A stretch of DNA of 64,000 bases from UBA6627 sp965248675 (GTDB lineage: Bacteria; Chloroflexota; Dehalococcoidia; UBA2979), in NCBI GenBank assembly GCA_965248675.1, contig CBDFJZ010000007.1, positions 310,001 through 374,000 on the forward strand, in the 5' to 3' direction. The translations under genes were made by a program, and so were the position numbers. Shown piece after piece: positions 8,851 to 17,921 of this stretch. Each line of letters starts with the position of its first letter. The stretch's first letter is position 1. Below the pieces are notes generated by a model. The model made no database searches. It worked only from the letters and a program-made list of their open reading frames with translations, and was not told where the DNA came from.

Positions 8851-9723
8851 TCAGATCGCCATCGCGGCGAACAGCTCCTCGACGGTCTGCTGCTTGGCGC
8901 CAGTGCGCTCCTTCGCCGCGTTGAGGCGCTCGTGCGCGGGCACCGAGTCCGGGCGCTGGTAGACCATCCCGATCGGGATCCGACCGTTGCGAGCGAGTCG
9001 GTAGGCGGCGTCCAGGTCGGCTGGATCGTGATCCTCGGGCACCGGGAAGGCCAGCGGCTCGATGCCTTCCTTCTCGTTGCCCTTCAGTGCCGCGTAGTTG
9101 TCGTTGTACGTCGTGCAGGGCGACTGGACGTGCACGACCGAGAAGCCCGGGTGCGCCATCGCGTCCAGGACCAGTTGCTGCAGCGCCTTCACCTGCGTCG
9201 ACATCGAGGAGGCGAGCCAGCCGACGCCGGCGGCGAGGTAGGTCTCGAGCGGTGACATCGGGTCGTCGAGCTTGCCGTACGGCGTCGTCGCCGTGACGAC
9301 CTCGAGCTCGGTGGTCGGCGAGGCCTGGCCCTTGGTCAGGCCGTAGACGCCGTTGTCCATAATCACGACGGTCACGTCGAGATTCCGCTTCGCCTGCGGG
9401 CCGATGTGCTCCGCGCCAATGCTCAGGAAGTCGCCGTCGCCGGAGACGATCAGCACGTTGAGGTCGGGGCGGCTCGACTTCAGTCCGTAGGCGATCGGCA
9501 GCGTGCGCCCGTGGATGCCGTGAATGCCGAACGGCTGCGGGCCCTCCTGCAGGTGCACGAGGTTCCCCGAGCAACCGATCCCGGCGACGATCACGGAGTT
9601 CTCGACGGATTCAGAGAGCGTGGCGGACCGCTCGACGAGCGCGGCCTCGATCGAGCGCTTGACGCCGAAGTCGCCACAGCCCGGACACCACTTGAAGTCG
9701 TAGACGGGGTTGCGCTTGCTCAT
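8851..9723 (-). CDS. korB: 2-oxoacid:ferredoxin oxidoreductase, beta subunit
   Basis: This 290-aa TPP-binding subunit is the expected length. CPGCGDFG near residue 13 is the conserved N-terminal motif, IGCSG marks the pyrimidine-binding region, and the GDGDFLSIG and MDNGVYGLTKGQ segments form the Mg-TPP site. With the alpha subunit it oxidatively decarboxylates a 2-oxoacid (most likely 2-oxoglutarate, possibly pyruvate or branched-chain acids) to the acyl-CoA and reduces ferredoxin. Its start overlaps the alpha subunit stop by 4 bp (ATGA), so the two are translated together. Confidence 0.9.
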   Translation of the reverse strand: MSKRNPVYDFKWCPGCGDFGVKRSIEAALVERSATLSESVENSVIVAGIGCSGNLVHLQEGPQPFGIHGIHGRTLPIAYGLKSSRPDLNVLIVSGDGDFLSIGAEHIGPQAKRNLDVTVVIMDNGVYGLTKGQASPTTELEVVTATTPYGKLDDPMSPLETYLAAGVGWLASSMSTQVKALQQLVLDAMAHPGFSVVHVQSPCTTYNDNYAALKGNEKEGIEPLAFPVPEDHDPADLDAAYRLARNGRIPIGMVYQRPDSVPAHERLNAAKERTGAKQQTVEELFAAMAI

Positions 9724-11432
9724 ACGGCAGCCAACTTTCCGGACCGCGTGCGGATCTCGTCCGCCAGCCGGTCTCTCAGTTCATGAACCTTGAACGGCAA
9801 ACCGGTGTACTGCGTGATCGAGTGGGCGTTCACCCCCTGGGCGCGGAGTACCTGGGACCACTGACCGAGGTAGTTCAGCTCCGGCACGATCACGAGGTCC
9901 TTGCCACGCAACTCCTCGAGCAGCGCCACCGGCAACGGGTTGAGGAACATCGTGTAGTACCAGGCGAGGTCCTCGCCGGCCGCGGTCAGCTCGAGGTAGG
10001 CGCCGCGCGCCGAGCCCTTGGATCCGCCCCACGGCATGATCGCGATCGCCGCGCCGGTCTGTTCGGCCTCATAGCTGCCGCCGGCGAGCAACTCCAGCTT
10101 CTTGAAACGCCGGTGGGTCTGAGCGACGTGCACCTCGGGGAGGTGCGTGGTGTCACCTTGTTCGTCGTGCTCGGAGGCGTTCGCGACGTAGGCGCCCGGG
10201 CCGCCCGGCACGGGGAACGGGGCGACGCTCTCGCCGATGTAGCGCTCGTTGCCGGTCGAACCGTCGGACACAGTCCGGTCCTCAACGCGGAGCAAGCTCA
10301 GGTCGGGCTTAACGATGTCCTGCTGGCGTTCGGCGATCGACGCCTCGGACAACAGGACGACGGGGCCCTGGTAGCGCTCGGCCCAGTTCATCGCTTCGAT
10401 CGCGCCCCAGAAGGCCTCTTCGATCGAGCCGGGCGCGATCACCGGGAGGCTCATGTCGCCGTGGCCGGGGTTCATCGCCATCAGCAGGTCGGACTGTTCG
10501 GTCTTCGTCGGCAGGCCGGTCGCGGGACCGCCACGTTGCACGTCGACGACGACCAGCGGGATCTCGGCCATCCAGGCCAGCCCCAGGCCCTCGCCCATCA
10601 GGCTGAGGCCGGGGCCCGCCGTCGAGGTCATCACCTTCTTGCCGGCGAAGCCGCCGCCGACGAGCGCCGCGATCGACTCGATCTCGGAGCTCGACTGGCC
10701 GACGAACTTGTCCTCGCCGTGGAGGAACTCCTCCATGTAGGTGAGCATGGTGGTCGCGGGCGAGATCGGGTAGCCGACGAACAAATCGAGGCCCGCCGCA
10801 ATCGCGCCGAGACCGGCGGCCTCGAAGCCCTTGATCAGGATCCGCTCGTCGGGTGATGGAACGGCCTCGTCGAGTCCTTCCAGGGACAGCCCGGTCTTCG
10901 CGGCCTCCTCCGCGCCCATGTGGAGCGCGGCGATGTTGCCCTCGATGATCTTGTCGTCACCCGGGCGCCCGCGCGTGAAGCGCTTCGTCACGAAGGTCTC
11001 GAGGTACTGGAGCGGGAAATCGGCGAGATGCGCGACCGCCCCGATCACGACCATGTTCGCGGCGCGCGGGTTACCTGAATCGCGGGCCATCTGGTCCGCG
11101 GGCAGACCGATTGACCGACCGCCCTCGTCGACCTCGAACTCCTCGGAGTTGTAGACGACGACGCCCTGCTCGCTGAGCTCCTCGCGATTGTGATCGTAGG
11201 CATAGCGGTTGAGCGCGACGAGCACGTCGAGCTCGTCACCCGAGGAGAGGATGTCGTCGGTCGAGATGCGGGCCTGGCCCCAGGCGGGGCCACCCTTGAT
11301 CTGCGAGGGGTAGGTCGAGAACGTCAGGACGTGGTAGCCGACGGCGGCGGCGGCGGCGGCGAGGATTTCGGAACCGCCCACGACCCCCTGTCCGCCTTCA
11401 CCGGCAAAGCGAACGACCAGATTCTTGCTCAT
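9720..11432 (-). CDS. korA: 2-oxoacid:ferredoxin oxidoreductase, fused gamma-alpha subunit
   Basis: This 570-aa protein joins an N-terminal gamma domain (residues 1-190, with the GEGGQGVVGGSEILA motif) to an alpha domain carrying GNEAxxxGAxxAG-like sequences (GFEAAGLGAIAAG near residue 204) and the YPISPAT motif. The fused gamma-alpha arrangement is typical of the two-subunit KorAB enzymes of Actinomycetota, Chloroflexota and others. It forms an operon with korB. The substrate is assigned by family resemblance only. Confidence 0.88.
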   Translation of the reverse strand: MSKNLVVRFAGEGGQGVVGGSEILAAAAAAVGYHVLTFSTYPSQIKGGPAWGQARISTDDILSSGDELDVLVALNRYAYDHNREELSEQGVVVYNSEEFEVDEGGRSIGLPADQMARDSGNPRAANMVVIGAVAHLADFPLQYLETFVTKRFTRGRPGDDKIIEGNIAALHMGAEEAAKTGLSLEGLDEAVPSPDERILIKGFEAAGLGAIAAGLDLFVGYPISPATTMLTYMEEFLHGEDKFVGQSSSEIESIAALVGGGFAGKKVMTSTAGPGLSLMGEGLGLAWMAEIPLVVVDVQRGGPATGLPTKTEQSDLLMAMNPGHGDMSLPVIAPGSIEEAFWGAIEAMNWAERYQGPVVLLSEASIAERQQDIVKPDLSLLRVEDRTVSDGSTGNERYIGESVAPFPVPGGPGAYVANASEHDEQGDTTHLPEVHVAQTHRRFKKLELLAGGSYEAEQTGAAIAIMPWGGSKGSARGAYLELTAAGEDLAWYYTMFLNPLPVALLEELRGKDLVIVPELNYLGQWSQVLRAQGVNAHSITQYTGLPFKVHELRDRLADEIRTRSGKLAAV

Positions 11433-11780
11433 GGGGGCGGCCTTCGCGGATCTCCCTGCCGGGCAGCCGAGGCATTCCCCGAACTACGTCTCCCGACGAC
11501 GTTCGGGCTCGTGCGTACGCCTGCCGGCTGCGGCGGCTGACGGTGGCTCCACACAAGGCCGGTGTCCTATTTGTCCACCAACCTGATCAGAACCGCCGTA
11601 GATTATCGGGCCGGAACGTGGCTACGCTCAACGTGCCGTCCGAATCGCCTTGATCATAGCATCGGTCGGCCCCGGATTCGGCGTGTGGGCGCTTACCCGA
11701 AGATCGAAAACCAGCGCCGCCAGGGGCCTCGAAATGAGCGTCGCCGTACGCTAACGAGGATGCGGGCCGGAGGTCGGCGC
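11433..11780. other. Intergenic region between korA and the RAM-domain gene
   Basis: About 350 bp separate the two divergent genes and must hold both promoters. An inverted repeat (CCCGAAC at 11478-11484, GTTCGGG at 11501-11507) lies 45 bp before korA and could be an operator or leader hairpin. No gene is seen. Confidence 0.4.
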
Positions 11781-12014
11781 ATGACGAAGACGTTCATCCT
11801 GATCGTGACCGACCCCGGAGCGACGCGCCCGGTCGCAAACGCGCTCAAGAAGCTGGACCTGGTGACCGGTGTGCACGAGGTGATGGGACCGTACGACATC
11901 GTGGTCGAACTCGAGGCGCCGCAGCTCACGGATGTGCCGGCGATCCTGTCGAACGAGATTCGCGTCATCGAGGGCATTCAGTCGACGACGTCGCTCGTCG
12001 CGTTCCCGATCTAA
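11781..12014 (+). CDS. Stand-alone Lrp/AsnC ligand-binding (RAM) domain protein
   Basis: This 77-aa protein starts MTKTFILIVTDPGATRPV, with a GGAGG site 7 nt before the ATG. It is the alpha-beta sandwich of Lrp/AsnC regulators (VTGVHEVMGPYDIVVELEA, then IQSTTSLVAFPI) without the DNA-binding helix-turn-helix. Such small RAM proteins form ring oligomers that bind amino acids and may modulate enzymes or full-length regulators. It faces away from korAB, so a link to 2-oxoacid or amino-acid metabolism is possible but inferred. The open frame continues upstream to 11562, but that part is not protein-like. Confidence 0.75.
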   Translation: MTKTFILIVTDPGATRPVANALKKLDLVTGVHEVMGPYDIVVELEAPQLTDVPAILSNEIRVIEGIQSTTSLVAFPI

Positions 12015-12034
12015 CGCCCGAGGCGCGCCTCGGA

Positions 12035-13315
12035 TCAACCGGCGACGGCGCCGGCCGGTTCCGGGGCCTCGAGGGTTGGCAGACCGCGTAGCTCCGAGGA
12101 GAGCACGAACAGCAGGGCCGCGAAGCCGGCAACTGAGAGTCCGCCGAGCGCGACCGTGAGCTGAATGCCGATCAGCTCCGCAGCCACTCCCGCGAAGAAC
12201 CCACCGACCGAGGCGAGGAACCACGTCATCGACCAGATCCCCATCACACGCCCGCGCAGCTCGTCGGGGACCTGCAGCTGCAACGCGGTCATCCCCACGT
12301 TGAGGTAGATGCCCGACGCGAACCCTGCCGCGAACAACGTCACCATCGAAAGCGGCATGAACGTGCTGGCGGCGAAGGCCGTCACGCTCACGCCGAACCC
12401 GGCGGCGCCGCCGAGAATCGCAACGCCTCGGTATCGCCCGGCGCCGATCTTGATGATCGACAGCGTGCCGAGGATCGCGCCGACGCCGGCGGCCCCTTCG
12501 AGCAGACCGAAGCCGACCTCGCCAACACCCAGGATCTCGTCGGCGAAGAACACCATCAGCACCTGGTACGAGCCGCCGAAGACGGACGTAAAGAACGAGA
12601 GCCCGATCACCGCCAGGAAGAGCCGGTTGCGGAAGATGTACCTTGCGCCGTCCAACATCCCGCCACCGGCGCCGCCACGCGCAGACTCGCGCCGCTCGGT
12701 GTTGAGCGTGAACAGCAAGACCGACGCGATCGCGTAGCCCGCCGTGGTGACGAAGAACGCCTGTCCGATCCCGACCACGGCGATAATCACGCCGGCGACC
12801 GCCGGGCCCACGATCCGCATGCTGTTCCAGATCAAGCCGTTGAAGGCGACCGCGCTCGCGATCGCGCGCATGTCGATCAGCTGCGGGAGGATCGCCTGTT
12901 GCGCGGGCGACACGAGCGCCGCCAGTGCGCCGGTGACCAGCGACCACGCAATCACCATCCACAGCTCGACGAGGCCGGAGACGATCAGCACCGCCAGCAA
13001 CAGGTAGAAGAGGCCGCTGGTGGCATTGCTCCAGATGATCATCCTCCGGTTGTCGAACCGGTCGGCGAGCTGGCCCGCCGGCACGCTGAGCACGATCGTC
13101 GGAATCGCGGCGCTGAGCGCGACGATCCCGACCCAGCCAGGCCCGAGGTCGAGCTCGACTCCGACCAACCACGGAATGCCGATGATCCGAAACTGCAAGG
13201 CGAAGACGCGAACCACGGAGGCGAGCCAGAAGCGCCGGAAGTTCGGATAGCCGAACGCGCCCCAGCGGGGCAGCGACTCCTCGCTGGAGTCGGTTGCGGC
13301 GCGTGCCTCGCTCAT
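12035..13315 (-). CDS. MFS transporter (MFS_3/EntS-like exporter)
   Basis: This 426-aa protein has about twelve membrane segments. The cytoplasmic loop motif GQLADRFDNRRMI between helices 2 and 3 is the MFS signature, and PDELRGRVMGIWSM marks the second half. The family exports siderophores or drugs, or acts as a general efflux carrier. The ATG at 13315 follows a TAGGCT box (13324-13329 on the minus strand) by 8 nt, which supports a leaderless start; the longer open frame upstream has no membrane character. It is divergent from the HAD gene. Confidence 0.82.
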   Translation of the reverse strand: MSEARAATDSSEESLPRWGAFGYPNFRRFWLASVVRVFALQFRIIGIPWLVGVELDLGPGWVGIVALSAAIPTIVLSVPAGQLADRFDNRRMIIWSNATSGLFYLLLAVLIVSGLVELWMVIAWSLVTGALAALVSPAQQAILPQLIDMRAIASAVAFNGLIWNSMRIVGPAVAGVIIAVVGIGQAFFVTTAGYAIASVLLFTLNTERRESARGGAGGGMLDGARYIFRNRLFLAVIGLSFFTSVFGGSYQVLMVFFADEILGVGEVGFGLLEGAAGVGAILGTLSIIKIGAGRYRGVAILGGAAGFGVSVTAFAASTFMPLSMVTLFAAGFASGIYLNVGMTALQLQVPDELRGRVMGIWSMTWFLASVGGFFAGVAAELIGIQLTVALGGLSVAGFAALLFVLSSELRGLPTLEAPEPAGAVAG

Positions 13316-13404
13316 CGTCCGCCAGCCTACCGCGCGCGTCAGGGTTGGCGGGGCGGTTCGATTCCCGAGGGTCTGCGACGATGGCGACCTCAGGAGGCGT
13401 GGCT

Positions 13405-14115
13405 GTGGGCATCCTCTTCGGTCGCGCGATCGATCTGCTCTGCCTCGACATGGACGACACCTTGATTGACACCGAGGCAGGAACGCCACGTCGGTTCGAG
13501 GATGCGACGAGGACGATTCGACGAATCCGGCCCGACATCCCCGCCGCGGCGATCGCGACGGCCGTCGCGCGATCGCTCGCCGTCGATCCAACCCGTGGCC
13601 GCCTGGCCAACTTCCTCGCCGAGCTCGGGATCTCGGCCGCTGCCGACGCCGCAGCTGTACGCGAGGGCTACTTTGAGTCGATGCCCGAGGGCACCCGTTT
13701 GTTCGAGGGTGCACACGACATCCTCGGGGCGCTGAGAGAGCGCTTCAGACTCGCGATCGTCACGAACGGCCCATCAGATCTGCAGCGTCGAAAGCTCGCT
13801 TACTTCGACCTCGAGCGCCGCGTCGACTGGGTCGTCGTCTCGGGCGAGGCTGGCGTGGACAAGCCGGATCCTGCGATCTTCGAGCACGTCCTTCAGCTTG
13901 CGGGCGTCCAGGCACGGCGTGCAGCTCACGCCGGCGATTCGCTGCTCTCGGACATTGCCGGAGCGAACCGGTCGGGCCTACTGTCCATCCAGGTCGAGAC
14001 ACGATTCCCTCGTGACGGCGATGGCGAGGGCGATCTGAAGCCAGATGAGACGGTCGGCCACGTCCGCGAACTGCTCGAGGCGTCGTCAGGGAGCACCGAA
14101 AACAAGAGGACCTAA
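13405..14115 (+). CDS. HAD-superfamily hydrolase
   Basis: This protein of about 236 aa is a class I HAD phosphatase. Motif I is DMDDT (nucleophile Asp and acid/base Asp), motif II is the T of VTNG, motif III is the K of DKPDPAIFEH, and motif IV is GDSLLSDIAG. The helical cap between motifs I and II suggests a small phosphometabolite substrate, as in the YjjG/phosphoglycolate phosphatase branch. The GTG at 13405 has AGGAGG 8 nt upstream and is preferred over the in-frame ATG at 13381. It lies 3 bp before bcp, in one operon. Confidence 0.85.
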   Translation: MGILFGRAIDLLCLDMDDTLIDTEAGTPRRFEDATRTIRRIRPDIPAAAIATAVARSLAVDPTRGRLANFLAELGISAAADAAAVREGYFESMPEGTRLFEGAHDILGALRERFRLAIVTNGPSDLQRRKLAYFDLERRVDWVVVSGEAGVDKPDPAIFEHVLQLAGVQARRAAHAGDSLLSDIAGANRSGLLSIQVETRFPRDGDGEGDLKPDETVGHVRELLEASSGSTENKRT

Positions 14116-14118
14116 CAC

Positions 14119-14589
14119 ATGGCAGTCACACTCGAAGCAGGCGACCGGGCGCCCTCGTTCACGCTCAAGGACCAGGACGGCAAGACGCACAGGCTGGCCG
14201 ACTACCGGGGCCAGACCGTTGTGCTGTACTTCTATCCGCGCGACGACACGCCGGGGTGTACGAAAGAGGCGTGTTCGTTCCGCGACGAGTTCGATCCGAT
14301 CAGCGAAGCGGGCGCCGTGGTCCTCGGTGTGTCGACCGATGACGCCGAGACGCACCAGCGCTTCCGCAAGAAGTACGAGCTTCCGTTCCCGCTGCTCGTG
14401 GACGAGGGCGCGAGGGTGGCGACACGCTACGGCTCATGGGGCGAGAAGAACATGTACGGCAAGAAGACGATTGGGATGACCAGGTCGACCTTCGTGATCG
14501 GCCCCGACGGCAAGCTGACGAAGGTCTGGAAACGCGCGAAAGCGGCCGACCATGGGGTGGCTGTCCTCAACGCGCTCCGAGGGGATTAG
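14119..14589 (+). CDS. bcp: Thioredoxin-dependent peroxiredoxin, Bcp type
   Basis: This 156-aa peroxiredoxin reduces H2O2 and organic hydroperoxides with electrons from thioredoxin. The motif YPRDDTPGCTKEAC carries the peroxidatic Cys and, five residues later, the resolving Cys typical of atypical two-Cys Bcp enzymes. VLGVST, the FPLLVD segment and the TRSTFVIGPDGKL strand complete the fold. The gene follows the HAD hydrolase by 3 bp and ends before a strong bidirectional terminator. Confidence 0.95.
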   Translation: MAVTLEAGDRAPSFTLKDQDGKTHRLADYRGQTVVLYFYPRDDTPGCTKEACSFRDEFDPISEAGAVVLGVSTDDAETHQRFRKKYELPFPLLVDEGARVATRYGSWGEKNMYGKKTIGMTRSTFVIGPDGKLTKVWKRAKAADHGVAVLNALRGD

Positions 14590-14638
14590 CCGCCAGGCGC
14601 TCGGTCTGCTCGCAGCTCGATGCGCCGAGACGAAAAGA

Positions 14639-14658
14639 GGCGCGGCTATGGCCGCGCC
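14639..14658. terminator. Bidirectional hairpin terminator
   Basis: GGCGCGGC and GCCGCGCC form a perfect 8-bp stem with a TATG loop. An A-rich stretch precedes it and a T-containing stretch follows, so it can end transcripts from bcp and from the convergent zinc-ribbon gene. Confidence 0.65.
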
Positions 14659-14688
14659 CCTTCTAGCGTAGGTTCCTCGAGCCCTGGG

Positions 14689-14916
14689 CTACGCGGCGCG
14701 GTCCACGTACTCGGCGACGGCGCGGCCGCCGCAGACAGAGCAATGGAGTCCCTTGTCGGACTTCACCGGTGTCGCGGGCAGTTGGCCGAACTCAGGCTCG
14801 ATCAAGTGAATGTCGGCGCGCCCGTGCGTGTCCGGGTGCGATTCGAAGTCACCGAGGTAACGCGCGCACGAGAAGCAGCGGAGCTCTCCTCGGAGTGTGA
14901 GTGCTGGTGCTGGCAT
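14689..14916 (-). CDS. Small two-CxxC zinc-ribbon protein
   Basis: This 75-aa protein starts MPAPALTLRGELRCFSCARY. It has CFSC and, 40 residues later, CSVCGG, a pair that can bind one zinc, with a short His-containing stretch between (SHPDTHGRADIH). A GAGAGG site lies upstream of the chosen ATG, and a strong -10-like TATAAAT and a perfect palindrome sit in its promoter. The target of this presumed metal-binding protein is unknown. A longer in-frame start at 14985 would run through the palindrome and is less likely. Confidence 0.6.
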   Translation of the reverse strand: MPAPALTLRGELRCFSCARYLGDFESHPDTHGRADIHLIEPEFGQLPATPVKSDKGLHCSVCGGRAVAEYVDRAA

Positions 14917-14931
14917 GTCAGTCGAACCTCT

Positions 14932-14954
14932 CTCGTACCCCATGGGGGTACGAG
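14932..14954 (-). promoter_or_regulatory. Perfect palindromic operator, CsoR/RcnR-like, in the zinc-ribbon gene promoter
   Basis: Arms CTCGTACCCC (14932-14941) and GGGGTACGAG (14945-14954) are exact inverted repeats around ATG. TACCCC separated by a short spacer from GGGGTA is the pattern recognised by CsoR/RcnR/CstR-type metal or sulfur sensors. A minus-strand TATAAAT lies directly upstream (about 14955-14962), so the palindrome covers the expected transcription start. Confidence 0.45.
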
Positions 14955-15542
14955 TATTTATATCCGGTAGGGGAATGGAACGCAAGTGCCGATCTCACAG
15001 ACGGATTGCAGCCACGCCGGCGGCACGTCGATACGGACGATCAACGGATCTGCGCACGGTAGTAGCTGCGCGTCGGCCCGACATAAGGGCGGCCTCGGAG
15101 ACCCGGCTGAGCCAGCCTCGAGGCCGGAGGAGTCGGAGGCGCGGACGCCGTGTCGGGGGCAGCCCAGAGAAAGGCCGCTCGCGCGCGAACGCGTGGGCGC
15201 CGGGCGAACGCATCTCGAGTTCGCGCTCACAACTTCCGCGGTCGACGATCTCGAGGAAGCTCACTCCGACGATCAGACGGCTCGCGGCGCTCAGCTCACG
15301 AGGCCTGGGACGATCGACGACAGCCGCGGACGCTCGGTGGGCGAACTGGTCGGAAGCTTCGTTCGCCGGCCGGAGCCACCGCACGTTCTTCAACGTCGCA
15401 CTATTCATGTTATGTACGACTGGACGACGATCAACGGTGTCTGCTCTCACACCCCGCCGAGGTCGATGCGCTAGACTTTTTAGTACGCGCCGACACCACA
15501 TCGATCCGCCGTGCCCGGTGACGGCCCCAGGACGAACGCTGC
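14955..15542. other. Long intergenic region, no gene recognised
   Basis: Nearly 590 bp without a convincing reading frame: open frames exist on both strands but have no start signals or protein-like composition. It must hold the promoter of the S41 protease; a TAGACT box near 15472 is a candidate. A structured RNA was considered but no known family could be matched. Confidence 0.4.
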
Positions 15543-16898
15543 ATGACTGCTGACAACTCGCCGCCAGCCGACGAGGCCGGCCTCGAAACACCGCCGCCGC
15601 CGCAAGACTCAACGGCGGTTCGCAACATCCTGCTGGGCGTGATCGGCGTGCTGATCGCGGTGATGCTGGTCACGCTCGGGTTCCTCGGGCGGGTGATGAC
15701 CGAGCCGGAAAGCACGACCACGGTGGTCAGTGCGCCGGCCGCCGATACGGACGATCCCAGGTCCGGCGCCGTCTCCGGGGCGGACTTCCTGATCCTCGAT
15801 GAGATCCTGCGGGTCCTCGAGAGCGACTTCGTCGACCCGGATCTCGTTGACGCGGAGTACCTGCACGCGGCCGCGATCAACGGCATCTTCGACGCCCTCG
15901 GCGACCCGCACTCGACGTACATCGACCCTGATACCTACGCACTTTCGCGCGACGACTTCTCCGGCGCGTTCCAGGGCATCGGCGCCACCGTGGAGAAGCC
16001 GGCGGACAGCGACTACATCGTGATCGTGCGGCCGCTGCCCGAGACACCGGCCGAGGCAGCCGGCATCCGCGCAGGCGACCAGGTGCTGGCGGTCGATGGC
16101 GAAGACGCCTCGGGTTGGACGGTCGCCGAGGGCGTGCTCCGCATCCGCGGCCAGCGGGGCACGCCGGTGGAGCTGCTGATCCGCCACGCCGACGGCACCG
16201 AAGAGTTGATTACCATCGTCCGCGACGAGATCCACGTCTCGTCCGTTTCGACTACGCCCTTGCTCCTGGGCGGCGAGCTGACCGACTCCGAAGGCAACGA
16301 GGCGACGGACATTGGTTACGTCCACATCAACCAGATCACCCGCCGCACACCGGACGAGCTGGTGGCGATCATCGATGAGATCAACGCGAGCGAAGCGGTC
16401 GGGCTGATTATCGACGTGCGTCTGAACCCGGGCGGTCTGCTCTTGGAGACCACAGAGCTCGCGGACATGTTCCTCGACGGCGGCGTGATCGTGATCCAGA
16501 TCGACCGCGACGGCAACGAGCAGGTCGCGACCGCGCGACCGGGCCAGATCACCGACTTGCCGATCGTGATCCTCCAGGATGAGTTCTCGGCGTCCGGCTC
16601 GGAGTTGCTCGCGGCAGCGCTGCAGGAGAACGGGCGGGCGACCGTGATCGGCACCGACTCGTTCGGCAAGGGCACCGTCAACCACGTCCGCGAGCTGTCG
16701 AACGGCGGCGCCGTCTATGTCTCGATCGCACGCTGGCTCTCCCCCGACCGCAACCAGATCGAAGGCCGCGGCGTGATCCCGGACATCGTCGTCAAGTTCA
16801 CGCTCGAGGACATCGAGGCGGAGCGCGACGTCCAGGTCGAGCGCGCGATCGACTTCCTGCGCGAAGCCGCGGCGCAGCCGAACGTCGCGGCGCAGTAG
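15543..16898 (+). CDS. S41 family C-terminal processing peptidase (CtpA-like)
   Basis: This 451-aa serine protease is membrane-anchored by an N-terminal helix (ILLGVIGVLIAVMLVTLGFL). The order is: a helical part with LGDPHSTYIDP, a PDZ domain around residues 135-225 (GIRAGDQVLAVDGED), then the S41 catalytic domain. The nucleophile Ser lies in DEFSASGSEL and the general-base Lys in TDSFGKGTV; DVRLNPGG is also conserved. Such enzymes trim the C-termini of envelope proteins. Length and motif order are normal for the family. Confidence 0.92.
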   Translation: MTADNSPPADEAGLETPPPPQDSTAVRNILLGVIGVLIAVMLVTLGFLGRVMTEPESTTTVVSAPAADTDDPRSGAVSGADFLILDEILRVLESDFVDPDLVDAEYLHAAAINGIFDALGDPHSTYIDPDTYALSRDDFSGAFQGIGATVEKPADSDYIVIVRPLPETPAEAAGIRAGDQVLAVDGEDASGWTVAEGVLRIRGQRGTPVELLIRHADGTEELITIVRDEIHVSSVSTTPLLLGGELTDSEGNEATDIGYVHINQITRRTPDELVAIIDEINASEAVGLIIDVRLNPGGLLLETTELADMFLDGGVIVIQIDRDGNEQVATARPGQITDLPIVILQDEFSASGSELLAAALQENGRATVIGTDSFGKGTVNHVRELSNGGAVYVSIARWLSPDRNQIEGRGVIPDIVVKFTLEDIEAERDVQVERAIDFLREAAAQPNVAAQ

Positions 16899-16996
16899 CC
16901 GCCAGGCCGCCCACGCTGAGCGCCGCCTCGACTCGTCCGCTTCCTGGCAGTGCCGCGGGAGGAGCCGCGTGACTCGGATCCGCCGATCGGCGCCTC

Positions 16997-17002
16997 TATG
17001 CT
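16997..17002 (+). promoter_or_regulatory. -10 box (TATGCT) for leaderless kinase-like gene
   Basis: TATGCT ends 6 nt before the ATG at 17009, with no Shine-Dalgarno sequence between. This matches the leaderless pattern seen elsewhere in the window. Confidence 0.5.
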
Positions 17003-17008
17003 CGGCCG

Positions 17009-17836
17009 ATGACCGAAATAGGCCCGCCGCCATCTGAAGTACTGGCCGCCTTCGCCGTAAGGGGTCCACTCACCCGGCTCTCAGGCGGCGAGGCTCGAGC
17101 CTTCGCCACTGCCCGGGCGGTCCTCAAGCCAGCTGACGACGCCGTCGAGGCGAGCTGGATTGCCGACCGCTCGCTCGAGATCGAGGAGCGCGACTTCCGG
17201 CTTGCACGCCCGCTGCGAGCACAGGACGGTTCTTGGGTTGTTCAGTCGTGGACGGCCTGGGAGCGGCTCGATGGTGTACACGAGCCCGGTCGCTGGCCGG
17301 AAATCTTCGTGGTCAGCGACGCGCTGCACGCCGCGCTCGCCACCGTCTCCGCACCACCTTTCCTGGCAGCGCGGACGGATCCCTGGGCTTCCGCGGACCG
17401 AATCGCCTGGTCCGTCGAAGCATCGGTCGAGGTGTCATCGCAGTTCGCCGGCGTTCTGGACCGCCTCGTTGCAGCCCGCCGGCCGGTGGCGCCCTTCGCG
17501 TCGCAGATCATTCACGGCGACCTTTGCGGCAACGTCCTGTTCGCGGACGACCTGGCTCCGGCGGTAATCGACTTCAGCCCGTACTTCAGAAGCGCCGCTT
17601 ACGCGAAGGCGATCGTCGCGTTTGACGCGCTCGCGTGGGAGAACGCCGATCGCAGCCTCCTCGACCATCTCGAGGACGTCTCGGAACTTCGGCAATTGAT
17701 GATCCGCGCTGCGATCTTCCGCGTGGTCGCAGCGAGCCTCCTCGCCAGGCACGACCCGGACCGTTGTTGGAGAACATGGCGTGGCACCTTACCTCCGGGC
17801 CATCGAATCCATCCTTTGAGCGCGTGCCTCCCTTGA
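17009..17836 (+). CDS. Aminoglycoside-phosphotransferase-fold protein (TIGR02569-like)
   Basis: This 275-aa protein has the APH/choline-kinase fold remnants IIHGDLCGNVLF (catalytic loop, with Asp) near residue 168 and PAVIDFSPYFR (metal-binding Asp) near residue 187. The N-terminal lobe is short (VRGPLTRLSGGEARAFATARAVLKP). This matches a widespread actinobacterial-type family of unknown substrate. The last 12 residues look unrelated to the fold and might reflect a late frameshift. It lies between the S41 protease and smpB on the same strand. Confidence 0.7.
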   Translation: MTEIGPPPSEVLAAFAVRGPLTRLSGGEARAFATARAVLKPADDAVEASWIADRSLEIEERDFRLARPLRAQDGSWVVQSWTAWERLDGVHEPGRWPEIFVVSDALHAALATVSAPPFLAARTDPWASADRIAWSVEASVEVSSQFAGVLDRLVAARRPVAPFASQIIHGDLCGNVLFADDLAPAVIDFSPYFRSAAYAKAIVAFDALAWENADRSLLDHLEDVSELRQLMIRAAIFRVVAASLLARHDPDRCWRTWRGTLPPGHRIHPLSACLP

Positions 17837-17921
17837 GGCGCTGCCCCCTCCCCTCGCGCTACCCTGCGGACACGGCGGCATACCTGACGTTATGTAACGT
17901 ATCGGGGAGCGGCGTGCCCTG

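Noticed and set aside
13345..13370. GGTTCGATTCCCG resembling a tRNA T-arm
   Set aside because: The flanks do not form an acceptor stem, anticodon arm or a matching T-stem, and the region is the gap between two divergent genes.
15245..15310. GAGGAAGCTCACTCCGAC resembling the start of RNase P RNA conserved region
   Set aside because: The distal conserved ACAGAA-type element and the P4 pairing could not be found, so no RNA is called.
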